Counted from the first letter of the stretch, positions 7,159-16,773 are shown. The stretch: 64,000 nucleotides of DNA from Kamptonema formosum PCC 6407 (GCF_000332155.1 NZ_KB235903.1:1332747-1396746); one strand, 5' to 3'. The notes: generated by a model from the letters alone, not told the origin. Made by a program: numbers and translations.

Positions 7159-9423
7159 ATGGGACTCAATCGGCGGCAATTTTTACAAAGATCTGGCTGG
7201 CTGTTGGCGGCGCTGGGAATTAGCGAGGCTTTATTCTGGCAAATAAGCGATCGCTACGCCCAAGCTCTAGCGCAACCGACGAAGCGTAAGTTAGCACTGT
7301 TAGTAGGGATAAATCAGTATCCCAACTTAGAGGCACAAAGTACGCCCCTGCGCGGCTGTGTTACGGATGTGGAACTGCAACGAGAACTACTGATTTGTAG
7401 GTTTGGGTTTGCACCTGCGGATATTCTCAGCTTAACTGATAGCCTTGCTACCAGAGAGAACATTGAGGCAGCTTTTAATAGCCATCTGAGGGAACAAGCT
7501 AAGCCGGGAGATGCGATCGTTTTTCACTTCAGCGGTTTTGGTAGTCAGGTGAGTTTGGGCTCGTCTCTGGAAACATTGCAGAATAGTTTAGTGCCTGTGG
7601 ATGATATCTTACCTACAGAGTCAGCACCGATCGCTAACGATTTACTAGAAGAGACTTTGTTGCTGTGGCTACGTAAACGTAGCCAACCCCAGGCATCGCT
7701 ACTAACAGAAAATGCGATCGCCATTCTCGATACCAGTTACGCTTATCCCGGCACAGACTTAATCGGTAATTTGCGAATTCGTTCCCGCTACCGCCCCACT
7801 TTTGGGCAAATTAGCAATGAAGAGTTAGCCTTGCTAGAAGAATTGAGAGCAATAGCCGCCAAACCAAGTTTCCCCAAGTTTCCATCTAAAATTATAGTCG
7901 CCACGCCCGATCGATTATCAGCAGAACTTGGATGGAATGGGTTTAGTGCTGGTGTGTTTACCTACGCGCTAACTCAATCTCTGTGGCAGACAACAGATGC
8001 GACAAATCTGCAAATTAGTTTTAGTCAGGCCGCTAGTGCTATATCGGAATTAACACAAAGCAATCGCTTTCCCCCCCTTCCCAATCCCAACTCCAAAGAT
8101 GAAAAATTACATATTAATTTTTCACCTTTAATTTTAAACGCTCCTGCTGCTGAGGGGGCGACGATCGCAGTGGAGGAGGGCGGAAAAAATGTACAGTTAT
8201 GGCTGGGAGGATTACCGGGCAATATTCTGGATTTTTATGGAGTGAATTCTGTATTTAGTTTAGTTCCAGAAACCATACCCCGATTACAGGTGCGATCGCG
8301 CAACGGTCTAGTTGCTAAAGCCCAAATTAGGGAATTACCCCTTACTATCGGAGAATTTGTAGCCCCTCAAGTCGGTCAACTCGTCCGCGAGAGGATTCGA
8401 GTTCTGCCCCGAAATATTGGTTTAACGGTTGCTTTAGACTCTCAATTAGAGCGGATTGAACGAGTAGATGCTACCAGTGCTTTTACTGCCATTCCCCAAG
8501 TCTCAGTAGTGACGGGAGAACAACTGGCAGACTATCGATTTGGTCGAGTTCTAGAGACTGCGATCGCCCAGATGCCGAATACTCCTTTACCTACTCTATC
8601 TCAAGGTCGTTACGGTTTGTTTTCTGTCGGGCAAAGTCTGATTCCTAATACTATAGGGGATGGAGGAGAAGCTGTAAAGGTAGCAGTGCAGCGGTTAGCA
8701 CCCCAACTGAATACCTTGCTAGCTGCTAAATTATTGGGGTTAGTCGCCAATGTTAGATCTTCTTTATTAAAGGTGAGAGCAACTCTCGCCACAATTGCTC
8801 CAGAAGCGGAGGTTTTAATCGAGCAAGCACCCCAGCGAGCTTTTGAGAAGAGTGAAGCAGAGATTAACGGCCACTTAAACCCGACTGCTGACAAAATTGT
8901 GAATTTATCAGTGGGGACTCGCATTCAATACAAATTGTACAATGGGAGCGATCGCCCAGTTTACTTTATGGTCTTTTGCCTGGATAGTCGAGGACAGACG
9001 ATCGCCTTTAATCCCCCCTTCGCTGAAACTACGGGAGGTAAAGATATTAGCAGTTTATCAGAGTTCGCGATCGCCCCTGGAGAAACTATTTGTCTACCAG
9101 CTCTTCCCAACTTAGTGAGTACAGCCACAAATACTTTTGGATGGTTGATCCAGGGGTCATTAGGTTTAGTTGAAACTCAGATTATACTTAGTCAGGCTCC
9201 TTTTACTAATACTCTTACTGCTTTGGAAGGAGGAATGCAGAAAAGTAGAGGTACTTTGCCAGTTCGCGTACTTTTAAATCCTTTAAAGGTTGCTAAAGCA
9301 GTGCTACAAGATTTACATATTGCTAGCATTTCAGGAGTACAAGAGGCGGGAGTAGCAACTGAAGACTTTGCCCTAGATGTCAATAACTGGGCAACTTTTA
9401 GTTTTGTTTATCGGGTAATTTAA
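7159..9423 (+). CDS. Caspase-like (orthocaspase) protein with both catalytic residues replaced
   Basis: 754 residues. The N-terminus MGLNRRQFLQRSGWLLAALG is a Tat-type signal (twin Arg, hydrophobic stretch), so export is likely. Residues ~43-330 are a caspase p20-like (peptidase C14) domain: KLALLVGINQYP, then CVTDVELQRELL. The position of the catalytic His (normally SGHGS) reads SGFGS, with Phe at 127, and the catalytic Cys (normally DTCHSG or DCCYSG) reads DTSYAYPG, with Ser at 193. The C-terminus (about 620-710) looks like DUF4384 (LSVGTRIQYKLYNGSDRPVYF, then AIAPGETICLPA). Pseudo-orthocaspases are known in cyanobacteria; proteolysis is unlikely here and a binding or scaffold role is inferred. 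Confidence 0.88.
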   Translation: MGLNRRQFLQRSGWLLAALGISEALFWQISDRYAQALAQPTKRKLALLVGINQYPNLEAQSTPLRGCVTDVELQRELLICRFGFAPADILSLTDSLATRENIEAAFNSHLREQAKPGDAIVFHFSGFGSQVSLGSSLETLQNSLVPVDDILPTESAPIANDLLEETLLLWLRKRSQPQASLLTENAIAILDTSYAYPGTDLIGNLRIRSRYRPTFGQISNEELALLEELRAIAAKPSFPKFPSKIIVATPDRLSAELGWNGFSAGVFTYALTQSLWQTTDATNLQISFSQAASAISELTQSNRFPPLPNPNSKDEKLHINFSPLILNAPAAEGATIAVEEGGKNVQLWLGGLPGNILDFYGVNSVFSLVPETIPRLQVRSRNGLVAKAQIRELPLTIGEFVAPQVGQLVRERIRVLPRNIGLTVALDSQLERIERVDATSAFTAIPQVSVVTGEQLADYRFGRVLETAIAQMPNTPLPTLSQGRYGLFSVGQSLIPNTIGDGGEAVKVAVQRLAPQLNTLLAAKLLGLVANVRSSLLKVRATLATIAPEAEVLIEQAPQRAFEKSEAEINGHLNPTADKIVNLSVGTRIQYKLYNGSDRPVYFMVFCLDSRGQTIAFNPPFAETTGGKDISSLSEFAIAPGETICLPALPNLVSTATNTFGWLIQGSLGLVETQIILSQAPFTNTLTALEGGMQKSRGTLPVRVLLNPLKVAKAVLQDLHIASISGVQEAGVATEDFALDVNNWATFSFVYRVI

Positions 9424-9439
9424 GTAATTGCTTATAACT

Positions 9440-9719
9440 AGGGGCTAGGGGCTAGGGGCTAGGGGCTAGGGTAAGAGAGGGGGAAAATAGGGAAGATGGG
9501 GAAGATGGGAAGATGGGGAAGATGGGGAAGATGGGGAAGATGGGGAAGATGGGGAAGATGGGGAAGATGGGGAAGATGGGGAAGATGGGGAAGATGGGGA
9601 AGATGGGGAAGGTAAGTAGGAGGGATTAGTAATTAGCCATTAGTAATTAGCCATTAGCCATTAGCCATTACCAATTACCAATTACCAATTACCAATTACC
9701 AAGTACCAATTACCAACTA
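9440..9719. repeat. Compound minisatellite: CTAGGGG, GATGGGGAA, TTAGCCA and TTACCAA arrays
   Basis: Four arrays lie end to end: CTAGGGG heptamers (9440-9471), about thirteen GATGGGGAA nonamers (9490-9612), TTAGCCA/TTAGTAA heptamers (9624-9668) and TTACCAA heptamers (9668-9718). They fill the whole convergent gap between the caspase-like gene and the TPR gene. Confidence 0.92.
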
Positions 9720-9726
9720 ACAAACG

Positions 9727-10029
9727 CTATCTTCGTGTTTGATTTTGTCTGACTTTCAACAATGTTTCGTTGTAAACTGTTCCCCGGAGGGCATTATTTA
9801 CCAACTCTTGATCGTGAGGTGCTAAAGTCAAAACTAACTCGTACTCTTGCGTAGCAATTTCATACTCCTCTAGCCCATAGCCATAGATATAACCCCGGAA
9901 TAAATGCACCGACGGGCAATCAGGAAATTTTTCTGCTAACAGGTCAATAATTGCCACTGCTTGTGCATATTCCCCTTGCATATAAGCTCTTTCTGCTTTA
10001 ATGTAATCGGCTTCTATTTCTTCTTTCAT
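9727..10029 (-). CDS. Small tetratricopeptide-type protein
   Basis: 100 residues with TPR-like helices: ADYIKAERAYMQGEYAQAVAI, then DCPSVHLFRGYIYGYGLEEYEIA and EYELVLTLAPHDQELVNNALRG. The same arrangement occurs, from memory, as the N-terminal domain of cyanobacterial PilJ-like methyl-accepting proteins, so this may be a free-standing version or a remnant of such a sensor. Two bases separate it from the small frame upstream, whose 3' end contains its likely RBS (AGGGA). No catalytic function is expected; protein-protein binding is inferred. Confidence 0.7.
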   Translation of the reverse strand: MKEEIEADYIKAERAYMQGEYAQAVAIIDLLAEKFPDCPSVHLFRGYIYGYGLEEYEIATQEYELVLTLAPHDQELVNNALRGTVYNETLLKVRQNQTRR

Positions 10030-10031
10030 CG

Positions 10032-10250
10032 TTAATTTCCCTGAAGTTTTGATGCAGTTAACTGAAAATCAACTAAAAAGGTGGGTTGTTCTAAGTAAAT
10101 CGATTTAATTAAATTAAACGTAAGATCGGAATATGTAAAAAGCTGGCTGTATAAGCATTCTTCCGTTGGGTTGATGCGGACAGTAAGCTTGTGGAACTGC
10201 ACAGCTAAGCCATCTTCTTTCTTACTTCTTCTTTTCCTCCTACTTACCAA
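10032..10250 (-). CDS. Possible small protein of unknown function
   Basis: A 72-codon frame with a basic N-terminus (MVSRRKRRSKKEDG) and a plausible amphipathic remainder. It ends two bases before the TPR gene, which would suit a two-gene operon. I recognise no family and the start is uncertain; it may be chance. Confidence 0.35.
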   Translation of the reverse strand: MVSRRKRRSKKEDGLAVQFHKLTVRINPTEECLYSQLFTYSDLTFNLIKSIYLEQPTFLVDFQLTASKLQGN

Positions 10251-10967
10251 TTCAGCTTAAGAATGATACTGATACTTTTTCAGGTAGGGACTGATTCAAT
10301 ACCCAGACCAGTTTTTTCCTCAAGGCAATAAGCCGTTATCTTTCGTTACATCTCAACGCCTGAAAATCCCATTCTCTCGTTAGCAGGCACCTTATTTCGC
10401 AATTTTGTCCTTAACCTCACTCTATAAGTATACCTTTTGATAGATGAAAGAATGTTTCTTTTCATTTCCTAATCTCCGAGCCTACCAGCAGTTGACTGGG
10501 AAGGCTGAGACTGCTTTGAGTCTATATACAGCCAACTTTTGTTTATTCACCTCCACCTGTGGAGACTAACTGAGTTCAAAATTTGTCGGTCTATAGCGTG
10601 GAAGTTGAAAGGTTAAAATTTACAAGCCTTGGTCTTTAGGAGATTTAGGAATATGAAAAAATGTTGCGATCGCTCTTTCTGACTGTCTATGCCTCTCAAG
10701 TTTGAGAGGTTATGCAGTACAACAGATCTCGCTCTTTTTGAGAGTCAATATTTCTCAAAGGTAAAATAATCTTGTTCTTTTCCATCGCTTGCCTGTGATT
10801 TCTGATGTTCTATCTTTTTATCTGTTTCCTCTCCCAGTTTTTATGCGAAATTGCGAATTATGTTATATTTCTTTACAAATCTGCCAGATTGCTGAGGTTG
10901 GCAATTGGTTGAATAATGATGTCTTTTTAACTTTAAATTTCCAGTTTTATCGCTCGACTTATTTGAC
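10251..10967. other. Long AT-rich spacer
   Basis: About 700 bp without a supportable gene. It contains CTCTCAAGTTTGAGAG-type short palindromes near 10693-10708 and one HIP1-related CGATCG. Nothing else stands out. Confidence 0.5.
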
Positions 10968-12035
10968 TTAAGTTTGTACCGCAAATTCTTCTGGCGCAAT
11001 TCCCCAATTTACCCAGGTAATAGCATCTCGTGCTGTTGCCAGATCGGGCGGTACTCGCAAAGCATGAATGTATCCCGTACTCGGACAAGTCATCTTTAAC
11101 AGATAAATCGGCTCTACATCAATATTTGAATCAATTCTTAACAGAGTGTATTCTTGCCAGCTATCTAATTCTATTGCTTGTAACTCTTGACAGATGCGCT
11201 CGTAACCAATTCCTTGAATTAAAACTCGTTTTAGTTCGGCATTATCTTCTTCTAATAACCATTGAGATTGCCATTGTTCCGGGTGAATTGCTCCATATTT
11301 TTCAGGTAATCTTACCCCATGATAGGCGTAGACATTGAAGCCTTGATAAGCAACTGCTGGCACTCCTTCACCGTGCAATCTACCTCGCTCGTCTAAGCGA
11401 ATTGCCGAGGGTTTGGGAATGGCAACAGCTACATCCTTAAATGCCCACCACCAGCCACAATGCTTTGCAGTTGCAAATAAACCTTTTGCCTTTGAACAGT
11501 CAAAACCAAGGGCTTCAAAGTAGGCAAAATAGGCAAACCATTCAGCTTGCATTATACAATCGGGAAAATGAGCGTTGATTTTGAGATCCTCAACATCCCA
11601 GAGAGCCTCAATGATAGGATCTCCAAAAGTATTTTCGACAGTATCTCCGACAATCTGCCAAACAGTATCACAAACAAGAGCATCGACAAAATCTCCGAAA
11701 GTATCTCTGATATTATCTTTTAAAGATTCTATGACACCAACTCTGACAGCATCCGCTACAACACAAGTAGAAAGTACATAATTTGCCACATCTAGGGGAT
11801 TATCAAACCACAATATTTCTTTAGGCGGTTCCAATTCAGCGCATTCGTAAGCAAGGCAAATCGCTGCTTCTGCCTTTTGTTTATCTATTGGCGTTGTATC
11901 TAAGGCAATTCTTATCCACTCGTCCCGAATAATTGGCATGAGGGCAAGTTGTTCTGGAGTAAGTTCTTCAAGATATATAGAAGATATAACTTTGACTAAG
12001 TGGGTAAAATCCGATAAAAATACAGGTGTAGCCAT
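10968..12035 (-). CDS. DUF6745-like protein with internal D-[TN]-[VIF] repeats
   Basis: 355 residues. An N-terminal helical region (to ~100) leads into an irregular short repeat at 107-140 in which DN-I-R, DTFGD, CDTVWQIV, GDTVEN and TFGD recur. The C-terminal half carries PKPSAIRLDERGRLHGEGVPA, YHGVRLPEKYG and ELKRVLIQGIGYERICQEL. The latter blocks are typical of proteins I know as DUF6745, found in cyanobacteria and actinobacteria, with no assigned function. The repeat segment is the variable part of that family. Stand-alone gene; a diverged miniature element lies just upstream. Confidence 0.7.
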   Translation of the reverse strand: MATPVFLSDFTHLVKVISSIYLEELTPEQLALMPIIRDEWIRIALDTTPIDKQKAEAAICLAYECAELEPPKEILWFDNPLDVANYVLSTCVVADAVRVGVIESLKDNIRDTFGDFVDALVCDTVWQIVGDTVENTFGDPIIEALWDVEDLKINAHFPDCIMQAEWFAYFAYFEALGFDCSKAKGLFATAKHCGWWWAFKDVAVAIPKPSAIRLDERGRLHGEGVPAVAYQGFNVYAYHGVRLPEKYGAIHPEQWQSQWLLEEDNAELKRVLIQGIGYERICQELQAIELDSWQEYTLLRIDSNIDVEPIYLLKMTCPSTGYIHALRVPPDLATARDAITWVNWGIAPEEFAVQT

Positions 12036-12046
12036 TTAATTATACC

Positions 12047-12157
12047 TATAGCTAGGAATTAGGGGTTCTCTTGCTACGATGCTCAGGGAAGAAGGGAATA
12101 GAATAAGCGGGGTTTAGCAATGAGCGAGTTTCTTAAACGACGACAGCGGTTGCTATA
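12047..12157. mobile_element. Diverged miniature element, family C (reverse orientation)
   Basis: Shares GCTACGATGCTCAGGG and ATGAGCGAGT blocks and the terminal AGCGGTTGCTAT with the element at 41871-42017, read on the opposite strand. The left end has decayed (CTATAGCTAGG). It sits between the DUF6745-like gene start and the avtA end. Confidence 0.65.
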
Positions 12158-12189
12158 TTACAAACATACCTAAAACTTCATCTTCATGG

Positions 12190-12240
12190 TAGGTAGTTGG
12201 GCTTTAGCCCTCTTAGGGAGGGCTAAAGCCCAACTACCTA
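12190..12240 (-). terminator. Perfect 22-bp hairpin after avtA
   Basis: Arms 12190-12211 and 12219-12240 are exact complements with a seven-base loop CTTAGGG. The hairpin starts two bases after the avtA stop. It has no long U-tract, so it may be a mobile palindrome serving as a transcript end or stabiliser rather than a classical terminator. Confidence 0.6.
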
Positions 12241-12242
12241 AC

Positions 12243-13556
12243 CTATACTGCTGACAACTGATAAACCTGTTCAGAAATCTTAGCTAACCGCTGCATTCCC
12301 ACTTCAATCTCAGCATCAGTAGCGGTCAAACTAATCCGCAAACACTCCTGTTTATGCCGCCAATCTTCTCGCAAACCGGGGAAGAAAGAACTACCAGGAA
12401 CTACAATCACGCCGACTTGTTTCAACTGCTGATAAAATTCCCAATCAGTAATCGGTAAATCCTTCAACCACAACCAGGCAAAAATTGCTCCTTCGCCGCG
12501 ATGTAAGAACCAAGGCAAATCTTTAGGCATGAATTTATCGAGGGTGGTTTCTAAAATCTTAAATTTCTTCTGATAGTGCGGCCGAATTACATTCTCCGCA
12601 ATATTAGCCAGAGCTCCAGAAGCGATCGCGCGAGATGCGATCGCCTGTCCATACCTCGGTGAATGAATGCACATATTAGTCTGGAAACATTCTAATACCT
12701 GAATCATCCTTTCTTCACCGATCGCAATCCCAATGCGCTCTCCAGGCAAACCCGCCTTAGACAAACTCATACAATGTATGATATTCCCCCCAAAAATCGG
12801 CTTCATCTCGGTAAAATTCAACGCTGGGAAAGGAGGGCCATAGGCAGAATCAATCAACACGGGCACATTGTAGGGAGCAGCCATTGCCGCAATTTTATCA
12901 ACTTCATCGTCAGTAAGTACGTTACCAGTGGGGTTGCAGGGGCGGGAAAATATCACGCAGCCAGTAGTCTCATCAATTACTAATTGGCTGAAATCCGGGC
13001 GGTATTTGAAGCGGTGAGCCTTTGCGTCAATATCCAAAGTCGGCTTGTAAGCAACAACTGCCTCTGGCACTAAGCTAACGCCACCATAACCAGTGTAATC
13101 GGGGCTCAGGGGTAAAACGATATGTTTGAGTTCACCCTCCCTAGCCCCCCCTTGGTAAGGGGGGGTTTGGGGGGGTGCAGTGTAGCCGCCAAAGGCATTG
13201 GCGGCGTAGAAATAGATAGATTGGCTACCGGGAGTGATTAAGATGTTGCGATCGCTCAATCTTAAGCCGTAGCGATCGTTAAAATCCTCAAGCACAGCAT
13301 CGATAAACGGCTGATAGCCTTGGCTGGAACCGTACCGACAAACCACCTCGCCGTATTCGGAACTAGCCAGCAGATCCGCCGTGCAATCCCGCCATAATTG
13401 CTCAACTTCCGGCAAAATTACCGGATTTCCCGCGCTTAAATTGATAAACTCCTGCCCTTGGCCTGCTCTAAGGGTTTCAATAATGTCTTTCATAATCGCT
13501 CTAACGCCCGTGAGGTTGGACATCTGAGCACCAAATTTAGTGAGGGCAGGGTTCAT
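12243..13556 (-). CDS. avtA: Valine-pyruvate transaminase (class I/II aminotransferase)
   Basis: 437 residues of a fold-type I PLP aminotransferase: LSAGNPVILPEVE near residue 40, YGSSQGYQPF, ITPGSQSIYFYAANAFGG, FSRPCNPTGNVLTDDEV, and the PLP lysine in HCMSLSKAGLPGERIGIA. The C-terminal RISLTA holds the carboxylate-binding Arg. Overall order matches AvtA-type enzymes, which exchange amino groups between valine and pyruvate; substrate is inferred from family. Residues ~125-141 (YTAPPQTPPYQGGAREG) are an in-frame insertion encoded by a C/G-run palindrome (13140-13180) and are not part of the fold in relatives. Divergent from the ATP-grasp gene. Confidence 0.85.
   Translation of the reverse strand: MNPALTKFGAQMSNLTGVRAIMKDIIETLRAGQGQEFINLSAGNPVILPEVEQLWRDCTADLLASSEYGEVVCRYGSSQGYQPFIDAVLEDFNDRYGLRLSDRNILITPGSQSIYFYAANAFGGYTAPPQTPPYQGGAREGELKHIVLPLSPDYTGYGGVSLVPEAVVAYKPTLDIDAKAHRFKYRPDFSQLVIDETTGCVIFSRPCNPTGNVLTDDEVDKIAAMAAPYNVPVLIDSAYGPPFPALNFTEMKPIFGGNIIHCMSLSKAGLPGERIGIAIGEERMIQVLECFQTNMCIHSPRYGQAIASRAIASGALANIAENVIRPHYQKKFKILETTLDKFMPKDLPWFLHRGEGAIFAWLWLKDLPITDWEFYQQLKQVGVIVVPGSSFFPGLREDWRHKQECLRISLTATDAEIEVGMQRLAKISEQVYQLSAV
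13140..13180. repeat. CCCCCCTTGGTAAGGGGGG palindrome inside avtA
   Basis: A C-run/G-run palindrome followed by a TTTGGGGGGG tail lies in frame inside the transaminase gene. The same motif type is a common intergenic repeat in cyanobacteria. It adds about 17 codons without a stop in the avtA frame. Confidence 0.8.
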
Positions 13557-14026
13557 AGGTAATGCTGGGAATGAAATAGAGGTTAATACTTTAATTTATC
13601 TTAGACTTATGCAGAAGAGATCCGCTGACTACCTCAAAAAGCGGCTTTTGAGATCCTTTCAGGGGTAGGTTTTGATAATTTAAGCGGTATCAAGCTTTGT
13701 CTGGGAGGGTCAAGCATCCAAGACAAACTCACCACAGGTCAAAAGCTACCCTCAAAGTAAAGCAACTACGATCGCGATCGAACCCCGTCAAAAACAACTC
13801 GATTGATGGCGCGTTGTTGGGTTTGGTTTAGCTGCTAGTAAGCCTTTTGGATAAATTATTACTGGCGCTGGGAATAAAATTACTTTCCATAGCTGCGATC
13901 GCAGATAGCCTGTTTCCCCTCATAGACAGATGAACTAAACCTGAACCTAACATCATCATTGGAGCATGGGATTAACTTCTTATTGTGCAGCTTTCTTTTG
14001 CTGTTGCTCCATTGAGGTAGTTTTCT
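13557..14026. other. Divergent spacer between avtA and the ATP-grasp gene
   Basis: 470 bp with two HIP1-type sites (GATCGCGATCG near 13771, GCGATCGC near 13896) and no supportable gene. A GAGG ribosome binding site at 14014-14017 serves the ATP-grasp start at 14027. Confidence 0.55.
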
Positions 14027-15295
14027 ATGAACTCAACATCAGATTTTCAGTATTTTCAGGGTAATTCATTTTCCGATCTGTTTGGTCAAGACATCAGAGA
14101 TGCACGTTATGCCTTCCTTTTAAATTATCCAGCTACTGCTAGTTGGGCAGCTTACCCTAATAGGAAAAAATACTTTATTCAAGATGGTAGCAGTGAGGCC
14201 ACCAAAACTTCCTTCGACAAGATTTGTCAAAAAGAACCTTGGAAAAATCTGGCTGTGCTAGGCGATGGGATTCCAGGAATTGTCATCACTCAACCGCCCA
14301 ATTCGCTAATTGACTACTGGCGAGATCATTTCGGCTTTAGCTACTCGAATATGGAGATGATAGACTGCTCCACTTATCTGGACGATATCAGTCAGAGTTC
14401 GCATTTTGACCAACTTATTACTCTATTTCCTTTTGATAATCTTAAACCTGAAAAACACGCCATTAATCCAGATAGCCACTATCACTTACTCAGCAAAGCA
14501 ACGCTAGCACAACTAGGGGTACAATGCCCAAAATATGAGAGCTACAATCTACACGAAGTTAGTCTTAGCGACATTAAGTTACCACAGAAATTTCCATACT
14601 TGATCAAAACTTCGCACGGACTTTCAGGAGAAGGCACTTATATTATCAAAAGCGCCAGCGATCTAAACTACTGCTTGAAAGAAATCAGGAAATATCTCGA
14701 TATTAAGTTACTGGATACCATTATTGTCTCTGAGTTCGTCAAGAATACTGTGGAAAACTATTGCGTACAGTTCTATGTTAACAAGGCGGGAGAAATAACA
14801 CTGATCGGCACTACGGGTCAACTTGTCACCCCAGAAGGCCACTATTTAGGGGGAGTAATTCACTACCGCCAAACCGATATGAGCAGATTTTTTGATATGA
14901 TTGCTGCTGTCGGTGGATACGCTCATCAACACGGTTATTTTGGAGCGATTGGCTTCGACGTACTGGAAGATAAAGACGGACAACTGTACGCGATCGATGC
15001 TAATTTCCGAGTTAATGGCTCAACTCCCCTTTGCTTGCAGCGCCATACCCTATTAGCTTTAGGAAAAGAGGTCGCTAAATATTCCAGCGACTACCGCATG
15101 GATGGGACATTGGACTCGATTCTAGTTACCTTGAAACCCGAACTCGATCGCAAGGACTTTATTATCTTGTCGGCTCTAGAGAAAGTCAAATACGGAAAAA
15201 TTTACACCGAAATTTACGGGATTGTGAGTGGAGAAACGATTGAGGAGATGCAGCACATTGAGCAGAAGTTACAGAATAAGGGATTAGTTATGTAA
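14027..15295 (+). CDS. ATP-grasp ligase of unknown substrate
   Basis: 422 residues. The pre-ATP-grasp region is 1-150. The ATP-binding segment follows, with K194 and the glycine loop SHGLSGEGTYII (196-207), the adenine-binding strand LDTIIVSEFV, and the metal and substrate end GFDVLEDKDGQLYAIDANFRVNGS, with D311, D324, N326 and R328. All key ATP-grasp residues are present, so it should couple ATP hydrolysis to amide or ester bond formation via an acyl phosphate. It does not look like a housekeeping member (biotin carboxylase, PurK, Ddl); peptide-ligase types such as the pheganomycin PGM1 group are the nearest I can suggest. It converges on the exporter gene 81 bp away, and the dehydrogenase and COQ4-like genes follow. 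Confidence 0.8.
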   Translation: MNSTSDFQYFQGNSFSDLFGQDIRDARYAFLLNYPATASWAAYPNRKKYFIQDGSSEATKTSFDKICQKEPWKNLAVLGDGIPGIVITQPPNSLIDYWRDHFGFSYSNMEMIDCSTYLDDISQSSHFDQLITLFPFDNLKPEKHAINPDSHYHLLSKATLAQLGVQCPKYESYNLHEVSLSDIKLPQKFPYLIKTSHGLSGEGTYIIKSASDLNYCLKEIRKYLDIKLLDTIIVSEFVKNTVENYCVQFYVNKAGEITLIGTTGQLVTPEGHYLGGVIHYRQTDMSRFFDMIAAVGGYAHQHGYFGAIGFDVLEDKDGQLYAIDANFRVNGSTPLCLQRHTLLALGKEVAKYSSDYRMDGTLDSILVTLKPELDRKDFIILSALEKVKYGKIYTEIYGIVSGETIEEMQHIEQKLQNKGLVM

Positions 15296-15375
15296 TTAAC
15301 AATTAGCAATTAGCCATGATTGAAGATGTAGCTCACAGATATGCAATCTGCTTTAACTATACTTTAAGAATTATT

Positions 15376-16773
15376 TTAATGCTTTAACACGCTAAGTGTG
15401 GAAGAAACAGGCAACATATGAGTCGTCTTAGCATAGAATCGTAAAGGGAAAACAACAGCTTGTATAAAAACACCAAAATGCAGACCAATCATTACACCAC
15501 TAGCTCCAAGATGGAATTTAAATAACATTAGACAAATGCTTCCCAGACCAAGCCCCCAATATCCCAATAATCCAATTAACATAGGTTGAAATGTATCTTT
15601 AATTCCTAATAATGCACCTGTAGCCGCTGTGTCAATTTCATTGAATAGCTGCATGGAAGCAACAATTAGCAGCAGACTCATAGATAGATCGAACACTTCT
15701 AAATCTATTGTTGATTCAGGTTTTAAAAAGAGCGAAACGATATATGTTCTCCCAAGAGCTACTAGCAACAGAAAGGTCAGGGCAAATAGTACGCTTATCA
15801 TCATCCCAACAAATCCAGATATTCTAACTTTTTCAACATCCTCTTCTCCATACATTTGTGCGACTCTAGCAGTTATTGACTGCGCTAGTCCAACCGTAAA
15901 AGCTCTAATCATACTCCTAACCTGATTAGCAATTTGAAAAGCTGCTAGTGGAACAGTTCCTAAAGAACCCATTAAGTAGGTTGAAACTACAGCCAGACCA
16001 CCTGCTGAAATATATAGCAATCCACTGGCCGATCCAACGCGAATGAGTTCCTGAAAAATTGAAGGGTCTGATTTGATATTGTGGCTCAATAGTTTGTAAG
16101 ATTTGAGTTTTGGGCTAAGGTAAGTAAAACTTAGTATTACTAGCAGTTGTATCCACAATACAAGTGCTGTTGACCAGCCAATTCCAGCTATCCCTAATTC
16201 TGGAAACCCTAGCTTGCCAAATGCAAAAATATAGTTCCCGACAGCATTGATCGGAATGCTAGATACTAAAATTATTGGGATAATAACTGAAGAGTTAACA
16301 GCGATTAATACATTGCGTAACACCTCAAAACAAAATAGGGCAGGTAGTCCCCAAAGAACTGCTTTGAGATAGGACTGAGATTGATAAATCACCATTTTTT
16401 CCTGGTGGAGGAAGTTCATCCAGAGCGGCGCTGAACTGAGAATAAGCATCATGGGCAAGGCAAGTAATAGTGCTAAATAAAAACCCTGTGTCGTTATGCC
16501 TTTCAACTTATCAAATTGCCTAGAGCCAAAAGCAATAGATGCAATGGTATTAACTGCGGAGAGAGTATATATACCAAGGGTGAATAGAAACCGGAATGTC
16601 ATATATCCCAATGCACCACCGGCAAGCGCCTTACTTCCAAGCATTCCCATAGTCCAAGTATCTACTGATAACATACTGATTTCCAGTAGTTGAGCAAGGC
16701 TTAAGGGAATGGCTAAAGTTAGGCACGCCCTAGCTTCTTGAAGGATGGTTGAATAGAAGGAGCGGGTGTTCAT
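15376..16773 (-). CDS. MATE-family efflux transporter
   Basis: 465 residues from ATG 16771-16773 (an upstream TTG frame start at 16803 is less likely). About twelve hydrophobic segments alternate with short loops, in the MATE pattern: IPLSLAQLLEISMLSVDTW and MGMLGSKALAGGALGYM at the start of the first half, and GSASGLLYISAGGLAVVSTYLMGSLG at the start of the second. MATE proteins export organic molecules in exchange for H+ or Na+. Its place between the ATP-grasp gene and the COQ4-like and dehydrogenase genes suggests export of their product; this is inference from context. Confidence 0.9.
   Translation of the reverse strand: MNTRSFYSTILQEARACLTLAIPLSLAQLLEISMLSVDTWTMGMLGSKALAGGALGYMTFRFLFTLGIYTLSAVNTIASIAFGSRQFDKLKGITTQGFYLALLLALPMMLILSSAPLWMNFLHQEKMVIYQSQSYLKAVLWGLPALFCFEVLRNVLIAVNSSVIIPIILVSSIPINAVGNYIFAFGKLGFPELGIAGIGWSTALVLWIQLLVILSFTYLSPKLKSYKLLSHNIKSDPSIFQELIRVGSASGLLYISAGGLAVVSTYLMGSLGTVPLAAFQIANQVRSMIRAFTVGLAQSITARVAQMYGEEDVEKVRISGFVGMMISVLFALTFLLLVALGRTYIVSLFLKPESTIDLEVFDLSMSLLLIVASMQLFNEIDTAATGALLGIKDTFQPMLIGLLGYWGLGLGSICLMLFKFHLGASGVMIGLHFGVFIQAVVFPLRFYAKTTHMLPVSSTLSVLKH

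Noticed and set aside
10789-10971. 60-codon frame in AT-rich spacer
   Set aside because: Hydrophobic low-information sequence with no RBS or family resemblance.
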